Part shown: positions 38,111-49,715 of the stretch, piece by piece
Position numbering within the stretch: position 1 is the first letter of the stretch
How the letters are laid out: the number at the start of each line of letters is the position of its first letter
From: Datisca glomerata
Lineage: Eukaryota; Streptophyta; Magnoliopsida; Cucurbitales; Datiscaceae
Direction: 5' to 3'
NCBI GenBank assembly: GCA_003255025.1
Contig: QANY01007891.1
Span: 124,001 to 188,000 of the forward strand
DNA length: 64,000 nucleotides
The notes under the pieces: generated by a model
The model's input: only the letters and a program-made list of their open reading frames with translations
Told to the model about the DNA's origin: nothing
The model's database searches: none
Position numbers and translations under genes: made by a program

Positions 38111-38202
38111 TGCCTAATCTTTGGGAGAGGGTTATCGTTGTTTGCCTAATCTTTGGGAGAGGGTTACCGTTGTTTGCCTAATCTTTGGGAGAGGGTTACC
38201 TA
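38111..38202. repeat. 32-bp tandem repeat, three copies
   Basis: Units starting TGCCTAATCTTTGGGAGAGG begin at 38111, 38143 and 38175 and are nearly identical, the last being incomplete. Confidence 0.9.
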
Positions 38203-38317
38203 ACAAGCAAGAAAACATTTTTGTAAGTGGTTCTAATTTCTTGAAGGCGCGGGTTGTATTGATGAAGAATGTCTCTTGTACTTATCTCACAAGTTAATAA
38301 TTATGCACGTGTGATAT

Positions 38318-38353
38318 CTATTCTGGGTATGATGACGAAGTCTAATGAAAGTA
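38318..38353. repeat. 36-bp direct repeat, left copy, flanking the psbD scrap
   Basis: Starts CTATTCTGGGTATGATGACG and matches 38464-38499 at all but one base. Confidence 0.9.
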
Positions 38354-38466
38354 CTATACCAAAACTAGGCGCAAAGAACCAACCAGATTGACCTAATGGA
38401 TAAATCAGGAATATAGAAACAAAAACAGCAATTGGAATAGAGAATGTGATTGCATTATAAGGTCTA
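38354..38466 (-). pseudogene. Plastid psbD fragment in the nucleus (NUPT)
   Basis: On the minus strand the segment encodes [19 protein letters not shown] and [15 protein letters not shown], close to an internal transmembrane part of the photosystem II D2 protein. Both ends break off abruptly into the flanking 36-bp direct repeats. Only about 110 bp are present, with amino-acid changes such as Ile after TFS, so this is a transferred, decaying fragment with no function of its own. Confidence 0.8.
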
Positions 38467-38499
38467 TTCTGAGTATGATGACGAAGTCTAATGAAAGTA
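38464..38499. repeat. 36-bp direct repeat, right copy
   Basis: Starts CTATTCTGAGTATGATGACG; partner of 38318-38353. Its first three bases overlap the end of the psbD-like segment. Confidence 0.9.
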
Positions 38500-40421
38500 G
38501 ATAAGCGAACTTTATAAAAAATATTAAGATGCTTTGTGTGCATGATATATTCTCTATGCGATTGTAAATGTTGTTCAATATTAAATATATAAAATTTTAT
38601 TTACTGAGTATATTTTTAAATATACACTTAGTTTTATTATAAACGTTCATATGATGATAACAATGACAAGAAATTTATTATATTAAACATCTAGAAGTGA
38701 ATCTGAGCGTATGAAATGAAACTATGTATAAATGTATAAATGAATAATTTGATATTTGAAATTAACTTTTTAAACCATTGTCACCTCTTTATTATTTCAA
38801 GAAAATAATCAATGGAATGTAAATTGTTATTTTTACCATCGTTCAACCATAAATAAATTTATCTCCACATATAACTCTACTTCAAGATCTAAATTAACAT
38901 TAATATGAGTAATTCTATTGTCTATTACTAGAATATCCGATTCTTTATATTTTAGGGAAAAGAATGCCATAGATTTGAAACTTAAATCATAATCACTTAC
39001 TTTCACTTAACTCATAATCACTTAGTTTCACTTCATACACTCAAAACGTATGAAGCGAATCTGAGCGTAAATACCATAAAACGTGACTTGTTTATCGTAA
39101 AAAGGCATATGAAACATAGCAGGGGTTTACGATTTTTTATCAGAGAGAAGAGTGTTGCTTTGAAACTAAAAAAAACCTTCAACGTAAAAAAAAAACTATT
39201 CTCAACATTTAAGAGATTGAATTCCTAACAGTTGACATATGCAGGTCAGTCACAATATGATTAAACGATTTTTCATTCAGACTCATGTATCTATATAAAT
39301 ATTATTTATATTTGTTGATCTGATCAACATGTGCATCGCACATGCTCTTAACTAGTGAATACTAAATGCCATCAACTAAAATTATGAAATAAGCATGCCG
39401 AACAGACAGAATATCCATTTTCTCTCTTCAAATAGACAAAGGTCCTGATCTGACCACCTCAAGGTAGTAGCTTAGTTGCAGAACACATGTCTAAAGTGTG
39501 CCATTAAACATAAGATGTCATCTTGGTAACCATCCAACTGATAATCACACCTCATACTTCTCAAAATAAGAGATCTCACGTTTAATCATTCTACTAAACA
39601 TAAAAAGAAGATAGTGCTATAAGGAAGCAGTGTTGGAATGACTTTAAGGAGCCACGGGATCTAGAAACACAAGTTATAATTTGCAATGCTAGTTTCAACA
39701 TGAACAGGGTCGAATAAAGTCTGGATCGACATTCTAGTCAACTAAGTCCTTTTTCTAATAACCTTTCTGCTTATCAAAATCCAAATGCCAGAATGATCCT
39801 TGATTGTTGCATATTCAGAGCTATGTTTTTCAAAATAGAAATTAAGTATCAAAACTTCACACCTTCACTAGAAAAGGATAATGAATGACAAGATAGAAAT
39901 CGAGATACATAAGTCCATAGATTATTAGGTATCCCAAAGATCAAAAGCACGCCATAGCACAAGAAAAAGCTTATGTACTGTGCAAACCGTATGAGGAAAA
40001 GAGAAAGCGTTTGAACAGCCAACATGACACCCAAACCAATTTTCCGGGGGATTCCAGCTGATTGTTTTAGATGATCTGATGGTACTGTGTCGTTCCATAA
40101 TAAAAATTACTATAAAAGATTAGTGATGCCACCCCTCTCTTCCTAAGGGTTCAGTTGAGCCAATGAAACATCATTTTTTATGAGAAAGATAGGTCTTTCA
40201 ATTTTTTGAACTCGTACAGACCCAAAGGTTACTGCAATGAGAGTTTGTTACAAATATAGATGATTGTTCTTCCTTTACAAATAACTAGGCATTGCCAATA
40301 TACATAAGTTACTGAGCATAAGAATATATACCCGGCTTTTCGGAATGATGTTTTGTTCTTTTAAAAACTTCCTTTGGTAAAGGAAAGCACTGCTCTAACT
40401 TTAAACTGTGAATGAAAGATG
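38500..40421. other. Intergenic, no gene seen
   Basis: AT-rich spacer. The part from about 40040 is likely the 3' untranslated region of the minus-strand E2 gene. The minus-strand frame at 39849-40034 is hydrophobic but matches no family I know. Confidence 0.45.
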
Positions 40422-42548
40422 CTACACTTTGTCATCATGGAACCACCACCTTGTCTCCTTGGGAGATCTTCCATTTCTACAATTCTTCACGTACCGGTCA
40501 TTATCTTCAGGACGTTGCTGTAAGAAAGTTTAAGATACAGAAGTAGTTCACTTACAAACCACTACTTATAAATGTGTAGATAACCTCATCAGAATCATGA
40601 CCCCCCCCCCCCAAAAAAAAAAAAAAAGGGAGATGTGCAGATTTCCCTCATTTACGCCCATTTCATATAATAAGTTGTCCTATCATGTAAAGACAAGCTC
40701 ATCATCTACCAAAGTGTTCTTAATCGATGTAACAAATTGGCATGATGATAAGTATGCCTCTGTAGCCAGAGTTGAAAGTTGAAGGGATGTGAGCACCCAA
40801 GGGTGATGATGAAACTTGATACTAACCTTCACAGTGGAGCTTGATAGCATGGAGAGAATGCTGATACATATAGAACTCACAGTCATCGCAGGGGACCATG
40901 AATCATACAATATATCTGGGCATATCAGAGTATGCAATAAAATATCAGTTTCTTGATATTACTTATATACACAAGTAATATCACAAGGAAAACTTATATA
41001 CACAAGTTTCTTGATATTACTAATAAGTGAGGGTCATAATATTGATAGTCACAAAAATAAAAGCAAAACCACATATCCTGACTGATCATATTTGAGCTAC
41101 CAAACCAATAGCTTCATTTTATCTTTGATAACACTAGCGACCCACCATCAAAGGATGCATCTTGGAATATAGGTAAATAATGACAGCCACTTTCAGGTTC
41201 TTCAGATTTAGCAAAACAGTTTCCTCTTTTCTTTGAAGTGCTGCTGAATACTATCAAAACTCCAGGAGTGGGCAGTTTGACCAATCAATTTCTAAGGGCA
41301 AGAGGAAACAAGACCAAGAAACAAAAATAGAATTCACAATGCACTGAGGCAATCACCGGAAAGCGAAAGCAGGTACTAGAGAACATGAAAACTTAGAATC
41401 TGCATATAACCACAGGTTGAGAACGTGTTCATATCCAATCTCTAGTTAACAAAGCAACAAATTGTGATTCAAAATATTGACCTTTACTCTTCTAGCCGAT
41501 TCCAGAAGATGAATTACCAACTCCTAACCCAGAGATAGATAATTTCATAAGTCAATGCCTTCAGTGAACCCTTATTTCTTTTCCTTTTCTTTCTACTTTC
41601 TAGTGCCGGCGGAAACAAGATAACGTACAAAATTATAGTAAGGATTAAAGGGGAAATTTTTAAATAATTGGAAAAAGTAAAATTAGTAATACAGACTATA
41701 AAACCGTCTAAACTCATATCATTACCTAAACAAATATGTCCGTTGCTATAAATATGAGGATGCAGCGGAGCGGGATGCAGAAATATAACCTGCTCAAACC
41801 ATCATCCAAAACCCAAACAAGAAAAATAAGTATACAGCCCAAAAATCTACAATAGGCAGTACACTTACAAACCGGAAAGCTGATTGGTTAATTGATTATA
41901 TTGTTTAGACCTGAGGAGCTTCCATTGGATAATGTTCTGGAAAGTCCACCTGGAGCTGGTATGTTTCATTCACATAAAGAGTTCCTGGAGCTCCATTTAG
42001 TTCAATGACCCACCTACGGAGCACAAAAAATAAAATGAGAAAACCCCTAGAGAATAAGAACTTCCTCGAAAAAGTTCCTTGAACGTCTCTTCCGTTTTTT
42101 TTTTCAGAAAAAAAGAATACTTGCAAACAACAAATTCCTGTCATTTACCAAAAAACAAAACAACAATTTCAATCGAACTGAACCTAAATCCACTGGTTTG
42201 CTTGTTTAGACCATTCTATCAAAAACAGCAGCGAGATCGAATATTTGCTTTCTGCTTTACCGATTCCTTAGAAACAAAACTAATTATCATATACCTTTGA
42301 AGATTATCGGTGACCTTGTGGCTGAAGCCGGTTGGTGGATTAACCTGCCACTCAACAAGCTCTTTCTGGAGGCGATTGCTTGCAATTTTACTAAGAGCCT
42401 AATAATCAATAATATAAAAAGCAAATAAACCACAAATAAACAATCCAAGTTGACATAAAAAAAAGGATTGGAACTTTATCGAGGTCGGAGGCAATTAGTG
42501 AGAAAAGATGGCACAAACCTTGCGAGCGGTGGCTGAGGAGCTCGGCAT
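40422..42548 (-). CDS. UBC16/17: Ubiquitin-conjugating enzyme E2, UBC15-18 (UBE2W-like) group
   Basis: Six exons on the minus strand: 42548-42519, 42398-42295, 42013-41911, 41789-41726, 40915-40827 and 40517-40422. They join to 161 residues, the length I recall for Arabidopsis UBC16/17. The enzyme accepts ubiquitin from E1 on a cysteine and passes it to substrates with E3 ligases. The E2 core shows RLQKELVEWQVNPPTGF, ELNGAPGTLYVNETYQL and FPEHYPMEAPQ. The active-site Cys99 lies in SNGHICLDILYDSWSPAM, in a small 64-bp exon whose final codon is split. The last exon encodes the typical QRPEDNDRYV..ETRWWFHDDKV end. The group lacks the canonical HPN tripeptide and has HPHIYSNGHIC instead. A MITE starts 227 bp upstream of the ATG. 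Confidence 0.94.
40599..40627. repeat. Poly-C/poly-A run in an intron of the E2 gene
   Basis: About a dozen C followed by about 14 A on the + strand, within the last intron. This is a likely length-variable or error-prone spot. Confidence 0.8.
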
Positions 42549-42774
42549 GCTTGAGTCTGTGATGGCGGACAGAAAGATTGATTTGTGATGGTGGTGATGG
42601 TGATGTTGACGAGGGAGACAAAGTGGACAGGCCGTGGTCTCCCAATATCTCATATATATTTAGTTCAGATCTACTATTACCAAGGATATCTTCCATTTTG
42701 ACAAGGATTTCCCTTGTATAACATTTGTGATCTGTATTATCTCTAGTGGTCCAACTGTAAATACTTATGATGAA

Positions 42775-43372
42775 TAGGGTGTTTAAAAATTGTTCAGATT
42801 GTGTAATCCGATCTGTATCGGATCGAAGTTGATCGATCTGGACAATTTTTTTTATATTTGATCGGTTCGGTCCTCCTTTTAGAGAGGATCGAACTTTCGA
42901 TTCGGTCTAGAATTTTAACTAATTATGGACCGGACCGTCCATACCGACCGTATAATATATATAGTACTTTTTCAAATAAAAAATGACTTTTCCTCATTCC
43001 CACATCAGAAAGGAAATAGAGAGCTAATGTGGGAATGAGTTATAAAAGTATTACACATACCTCCTTGTGATGAAATAAGCGTCCACACGTGTGTGCTATT
43101 AAAGCATGTCTTGAAATAATGTGTATTTATCACGCGTATAATACGCTCAATATATTAGCTGTGTATTAAACTTGTAATCTGAAAATTACGCGTATAAAAC
43201 ACGTACTTAGACCGTAGAATTCGTCTGAACCGACCGTTGAAGTTCGGTCTGGTCGGTTCAGATTTTTTACAGTGTTTTGGTCGGTTCAGTCTTCCATAAG
43301 GAGGATCGTAATTTTTGGTCTGGTCTTGTTTTCCTCTAAAATTCCTACCAGATTGACCGTTGAACACACCTA
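42775..43372 (+). mobile_element. 0.6-kb hAT-type MITE, copy upstream of the E2 gene
   Basis: The segment starts TAGGGTGTTTAAAAATTG and ends GACCGTTGAACACACCTA, so the termini are inverted relatives. The whole sequence aligns, in inverse orientation, with 63457-64000, with shared internal blocks such as CCGTATAATATATATAGTAC and GAGTTATAAAAGTA. Flanking 8-mers ATGATGAA and ATTCTGAG agree at five positions. There is no coding capacity, so it would depend on a transposase in trans. It stands in the upstream region of the minus-strand E2 gene. Confidence 0.8.
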
Positions 43373-45436
43373 ATTCTGAGTATGTAACTGCCAGGTTGGA
43401 TTAAGTTGGCTATCAAAGTAGCTTTGTATTGGGTGTGAACAGTATCTTGGCTCAATCTCATGTTGCAACCTGGAGATCTGTTTGCAGTGCATATGTGTGC
43501 ATGATCCTGAGGTAATATATCAGAATGGTAATAATTAAGTTAGTTACGAGAGAGAGAAAAGTGAGACTGAGAGAGTGAGGGTGAAGCCTCGTGAAGAAGA
43601 AAGAGAAATGGATACTGTTTGATTGCCAAGAAGACTCGAGAAGAGCTTTTCTATTCGGCATTATCTTCTCTGTATGTTCTTCCTTCTTCTTCTTCAGTTT
43701 GAAATTATTTTCTCTATAACTCTGCATTTGTAACATTTGATCATATAGTGGATTGATAGTTTCTCTGCAAACTGAATGTAAGTCTATCACCTCGATAGAC
43801 TAAACCAGTATAAATTTGCTAGTGTTCTTCTTTGTTCTTGTTTCTTTATTGATTATGAAAATTAGTTTATTAGGTATATGTGTGTGAAAGCATAACAACA
43901 TCGCTACAACATACCTTTTATTAATCGATTTTCTTTTCTATAAATTATTAAATTAGTCGGGGCACAACTAAATTAGAATCTATATAAGATTATTACATAA
44001 ATTTCGTCGTCATATATTCTGATGTTAATCTCAACAAAAATACTTCCATTATAAGTAATTTCACATTTTTTTAATAATAATTTTAGGCTCATCAATTTTA
44101 ATTAACAGTTTATTATTGATTAAAATGATATATTATTTAGATGACAATTCATTAATATATGAATGACAACAGGATATTTCCTTAGTAATTACATAATTAT
44201 TATTTTACTAGAGCAATAGATGACAACAGGATATTTCATTTAGTTATCTAATGTTATTTTTGTTGCAGCCCATGTTGTGTTGATAATAAAATAATAATAA
44301 TTTTGTTTTATTCACTCTGTAATTATACGTTTTCAATATTTTTAACAAATCACAATATTATTAACAATAATTTTCTCTTTATCAATTAAATTATAAATAT
44401 ACTTGGGAATTTTTACTTCAATTGACCCAAGCATATATCCACCTTTTGACTTCTCAAAATTATTCTCTCTTTGGAAATAAAAAATATATGCTGATTTTAG
44501 CATATTCTAACCTTATCAAATGCCAACCTTCCAGCATCCAAATGGGATAACTTTGTTAATTTCTTTACTTATTCTCTTTGTTCTTAAGTATTCAAATTCT
44601 TACATGGGATAACTTTGTTAATTTCTTTACCATAATTCTTCTATTCTATATACGTTTTCCATTTGATCGTTAAATGGTCATTGGATTTTCTCATCTAACA
44701 AATTTAATCGTTTAATAAGACCAATCTTTTAACCAACTAATTTAAGAAGCACTTGGAACAATGATTATATTAGTTTTATGTGTGTTACATCACTGACATG
44801 TAGTGAAGTATGTTGAGATTTGATATGAGTGATATGAGACATGCTAAAAACCCATATGCTAAGACCAATTTTAAGAATGTTAAAACCATCCATCAATGGC
44901 AATTGAATGATTATCACATTTATAAACAATACGTCTTAAGTTCTAATCACTTTATCCTCAATTTGATAAAAAAAATCTTTGACCAAGTCACTTCACGAGC
45001 GGTATATAAAACTAAAAAGAGAATCAAACAACCCTCTATTTGATCTCACCTCCATATCTTAAAAACTTAGGTCACATCTTTAATGTTTACCCTACACTTG
45101 TTTTTGTCAAAAATGCACTTGACTCAAACGAACACGTAATTGAATACCATGATAGACAATTAAGATTACAGACACAACACATGCGCGACTGTCGCGCGCC
45201 TCGTAGTCATTTTTTTTTCCTTCTCACTATATGAGAATTAGACATTGCAAAAGAAACCTTCTAAGTTGGTGGGTTAGACTTGAAGCCGACAACAAAAAGA
45301 ACACATGGTACAGAAGCCCAATTGTTCATTTTCCAGCAACCGTACGGCGTCGTCTCACATCGCTTGCTAAGGCCCCTCTCTTTACCATCCAATTCCTTCC
45401 TCTCGACTTAGAGGGCTTCTCTCTGTTCACGGTTTG
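43373..45436. other. Intergenic, then promoter region of the methylthiotransferase
   Basis: No supportable gene. ATGGGATAACTTTGTTAATT and the following seven bases occur twice, at 44542-44568 and 44604-44630, a 27-bp direct repeat 62 bp apart. From about 45300 the sequence becomes GC-richer and is the likely promoter and 5' leader of the next gene. Confidence 0.5.
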
Positions 45437-48280
45437 ATGGCATCTTCACTGTCACTTCTCTCCTCCGTTCTAAACCAACCTCAGTGTGCTCTCCGCCTCA
45501 AGCTCCATGGAAGGTGTTGCTTTAGCCTCAGATATTTCTCCTCCAAAATTCATTCCTCCGTTTTACCTTACTGCTCCACCGTAGCTGTAAAGAGGAGATT
45601 CGTTTTCAATCTCTCCAAAAACTTCTCCGGTTGTCACTCTATTATCCCCCATAAGTCCGAGTCTCCTGGCCTCAATCAGTTCATTGGTCAAGCTTCACTT
45701 ACTGCTTTCGATACCCCGTCCGAGTGAGTTCTAATCCCAGCACTGCAAAATATTCATACTAATATGATTGTCAATTTCTTGAGATTTCTTGTAGGTTTGA
45801 GATTGGAATGCATACTGGCGTTTTTTTAAGCATAATCAAATGCCAATTACTTCGTATTACTGCAGAATTTTAATTTTTTTCATTGAATGAAGATAATTCA
45901 ACTTAGTTGCTAAACATCCAGGACATGTTTTAAGTGCGACTACATAGAGTAATGAAAATAATCCGAACTTTTTCCCACTTTCTGCTAATGTCCGTGTGAA
46001 TACTCAGTTATATTAGATGAAGGAAATGATATCACTTCTCACGGAGGGATACGGGAGGGGGGATTTGTGCATTCAACCACGGGGCATATTGCACCTATAA
46101 CATTAGATTCTATGGAGAGACCAATAGCAAAGAGGGAACCTTGCTTCTTCATGAACATTTTACTTGAATCTTGGGAAGTTTTCCATTATCGTGTTTGCAG
46201 TTCTTTTCTGACAATTAATAATACCCGAATGTTTTCCTTTCCATCTTCCCTGTCTAGCACTTTACCAGTTTCTGAAGTACCTTTAAGAGGTCGTATATAT
46301 CACGAGACTTACGGCTGTCAGATGAATATTAATGACATGGAGATCGTCTTGTCTATTATGAAGAATGCTGGATATGGAGAAGTTGTTGATGTTCCTGAGA
46401 GTGCAGAGATCATTTTTATCAACACTTGTGCTATCAGGGATAATGCTGAACAAAAGGTGTGGCAAAGACTTAATTACTTTTGGTTTCTTAAAAGGCATTG
46501 GAAGAGTAATGTTGCAATTGGAAGATCGATGTCCTTGCGCCCTCCGAAAGTAGTTGTATTAGGATGCATGGCTGAGCGGTTGAAGGACAAGATATTAGAT
46601 GCAGACAAGATGGTTGACGTGGTTTGTGGACCTGATGCATACAGGGACTTGCCACGATTATTAGATGAAGTAGATTATGGCCAGAAAGGGATAAACACTC
46701 TTCTTTCACTTGAAGAAACATATGCTGATATTAGTCCTGTTCGTATATCCAAAAATTCAGTCACTGCTTTTGTCTCAATAATGAGGGGTTGCAATAATAT
46801 GTGCTCGTTTTGCATTGTTCCTTTCACCAGAGGAAGAGAGCGATCGCGACCTGTGGAATCAATAGTAAAGGAGGTGGCAGAGCTTTGGAAAGAAGGTGTC
46901 AAAGAGGTGACTCTTCTTGGCCAGAATGTTAACAGTTATAATGATGCATCTCAAAATGAAAATGAAGTTGAACCAGGAACTAGTTGGAAACTTAGTGATG
47001 GATTTTCCAGCATATCCAAGGTCAAGAAAATGGGATTACGGTTTGCTGATCTGTTAGATCGACTTTCTAGAGAATTTCCTGAGATGAGGTTCAGATTCAC
47101 ATCTCCACACCCTAAAGATTACCCTGATGAGTTACTCTATATTATGCGGGACAGACACAATATTTGCAAATATATTCATTTACCTGCACAAAGTGGGAGT
47201 AGCACAGTGCTTGAAAGAATGCGCAGAGGATATACTCGAGAGGCCTACATGGATCTTGTGCACAAGATACGGGGAATCATTCCAGATGTGGGAATAAGTA
47301 GTGATTTCATATGTGGTATGCAACTTATTATAATTCATTGTGTTCGTGCATGAGCCATGGCTTGTGAGTAAAATAATAGAACTTTGTCTAACAATAGAGT
47401 AACGTCGAATCTTAAAAAACAGTAAACAATTGTACCTTTTGATATCGACCGTGGTGCCTCACATATATAGTTATTATAAAGTCTTGCAAGTCCTCACCGA
47501 TTAGCTTCATCTTACTTGATGTCTTCGTGTTTTCCAAAGCTTTTGGACGGCATGACCAACTTTCTTTTAGGATTTTGTTGAGAAGAAAAAGTACTACTCT
47601 ACGCCTTTTGAGTCATGTGCCTTGTCTGCTCACAAGTATAGAGAATGTTATTCTGTGATTTATGATTCACTCATGCAATTTGACATCTTTTTTCTTTCTC
47701 TTGTTTGAAACGTGGAGCATCATACCGGGCGTTTCTCTCTTAACATGTTTCGTTGTTCCTATATATAGGTTTCTGTGAAGAAACAGAGGAGGAACATGCA
47801 GACACTTTAAGCCTTATTAAGGCGGTTGGTTATGATATGGCTTACATGTTTGCATATAGCATGAGAGAGAAAACTCATGCCCATCGAAACTATGTTGATG
47901 ATGTTCCGGAGGAAGTCAAGCAGAGAAGACTAACTGAACTTATCGGTACATTTCGGGAGAGTACAGGCCAATGTTATGATTCACAGATTAGGACTGTTCA
48001 ACTGGTTCTAGTTGAAGGCCCCAATAAGAGAGCTCCAGATACAGAGCTCATTGGCAAAAGCGACAGAGGTCATCGAGTTTCATTTGTTAATCAGCCAGTC
48101 CCACATCGGGATGGCGATTTTGATGGGAGACGGAAACCTGTGGTCGGAGATTTTGTGGAAGTTCAGATATCAAAATCTACTCGAGCATCACTATTTGGAG
48201 AGGCACTTGCTATAACTAAATTGAGCTCTTTTTTTAACAATGTGGATGAAGAAGCCGTTGCCTGCGGAAGCAGAAGTTAA
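45437..48280 (+). CDS. CDK5RAP1: CDK5RAP1-like tRNA methylthiotransferase (MiaB family)
   Basis: Three exons, 45437-45723, 46258-47315 and 47769-48280, join to 618 residues with GT-AG introns. The enzyme family is a radical-SAM iron-sulfur protein that adds a methylthio group to isopentenyladenosine at tRNA position 37. The first exon (about 95 residues) is Ser/Arg/Leu-rich and looks like an organellar targeting sequence. The N-terminal MTTase domain carries its three cysteines in ETYGCQMN (116), NTCAIRD (153) and VLGCMAE (199). The radical SAM motif CNNMCSFC lies at 274-281, followed by GRERSRP. A C-terminal TRAM domain ends with [20 protein letters not shown]. The frame before 46258 is open to 46067 but is intron: a pyrimidine tract and CTAG acceptor precede CACTTTACC, which restores the frame from exon 1. 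All key cysteines are present. Confidence 0.94.
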
Positions 48281-49715
48281 GTCTAAACTATCTGTGAATG
48301 TTTTGTGCTATATGTATTTTCTAAATGATATTACTTGATTGTTGCTTCTCTTTATCAATTGGCAATGGTGAAGTTTCTGCTGAGGATTTAGTTCTTTAGT
48401 ACACAGGTGAAACTTGATTGATCAATAGGAATAATTATGCTACTAGTAAACTTTTCGGGCAATATATCTCGCTCAAGGTTATTCATCTTTTTCTTATATT
48501 ACTGTCTAGATAAACCGAACTAATCTGCAAAGCATTGATTGATAAGAAACGTAGTATACCAGGATAGTCTTGTGTGTGTATCAGATGTAGAAAGTAAAGA
48601 ATATAACGCATGTTGCAACTTGTAGTGAAGGATGGAAAGATCATTTCATATTCTTATAGAGTACTCTTATCTGAATTACTGAATTTTATTCAAGTTTTTC
48701 TAATCGAATCAGCTTAAGTTCCTATTAGAAAACAGGAAGAAAAAACAAATACAAAACAGTGCCCTCATTTGTTGACTCTGTCACCACATCAAAAGTCCCA
48801 TTTAGCCGTTTGACTACATAATCCTGTTCCCAACAGTCTCGACACAATCTCTGCTTGTTTCTTTAATTTGCTCTGAACTGTCCCTAAATTCATACTATAT
48901 AGTTTCCATTTCCATATCCTCAGGCTGAGCCTGATTTTCAGTTAGAGCCAATGAGTTATTGACGAATTGAAGAGTCACTGACTGCAGCTTAGGTCCTCTG
49001 CCTCATCTTACTTCCTTAATTTCTTTACCTAGTTTGACTCTTTAACAAGCCAAAGGGGTCTGTGTGTTTAGTTTCCAACGCTTTTTAACCAAAACTGAGC
49101 TGGAGCCTGGAGATGTACAAGTCATTGCTTTCCCTTCTTTGGTCCTGTTTATGAGTAGAAGATCATTCGCACAATGGTTCAGACTAATGATTCTGTCATT
49201 CTATTCATGATTCAAGTTGTCCATCTTGTATTCAAGGACATAACTTTTGACTCGTTTTGCAGTACAAATTGGATATACACTCAATAGTTATAGTTAAAAG
49301 ATTTGAGGGAGTAAATGAAAATGACATTGGATCGACCTTTCATGTGCTTCCGACTTTAGTTTTTGACATTTAAAACATTAAACTTGCCTCCCTCAACTTA
49401 TAATCGTTAGCACCTATGGCTCTCATCTTGACTTGCTATTAGAATTTTGAATGGAAAGAGAGACCATATGACCTAAAGGAAGAAGAATACCTCCTTTTAT
49501 GCTAATGTTTCTCAAAATACTCGAAAATTGTCCAATCTTATGCAATATCAAACCAAGAAATTTATACCTCATTAGTCATTATCAATCTAAGTTTAAGAGT
49601 TATTGTCTTCAAGAGTTAATGTGGAAGAGAAGAGATGTATATATATAGTGTATGTGTAAAAAAAAAATTTCTTAAAAATCCAATAGAAGTTATAATTCTC
49701 CCATGCAATTTTTTA
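48281..49715. other. 3' flank and intergenic, no gene seen
   Basis: The first part is likely the 3' untranslated region of the methylthiotransferase gene. No open frame of note and no clear repeat were found. Confidence 0.45.

Noticed and set aside
38301..38543. 80-codon frame read as an intact membrane protein
   Set aside because: Only the middle matches plastid D2; the ends come from flanking repeats, so it is a transferred fragment.
39849..40034. Hydrophobic minus-strand frame near the E2 gene
   Set aside because: No family match and no splice sites linking it to the E2 exons; likely spacer.
46067..46257. N-terminal extension of the long methylthiotransferase frame
   Set aside because: A pyrimidine tract and AG acceptor at 46256-46257 join in frame to the exon ending at 45723; the upstream part is intron.
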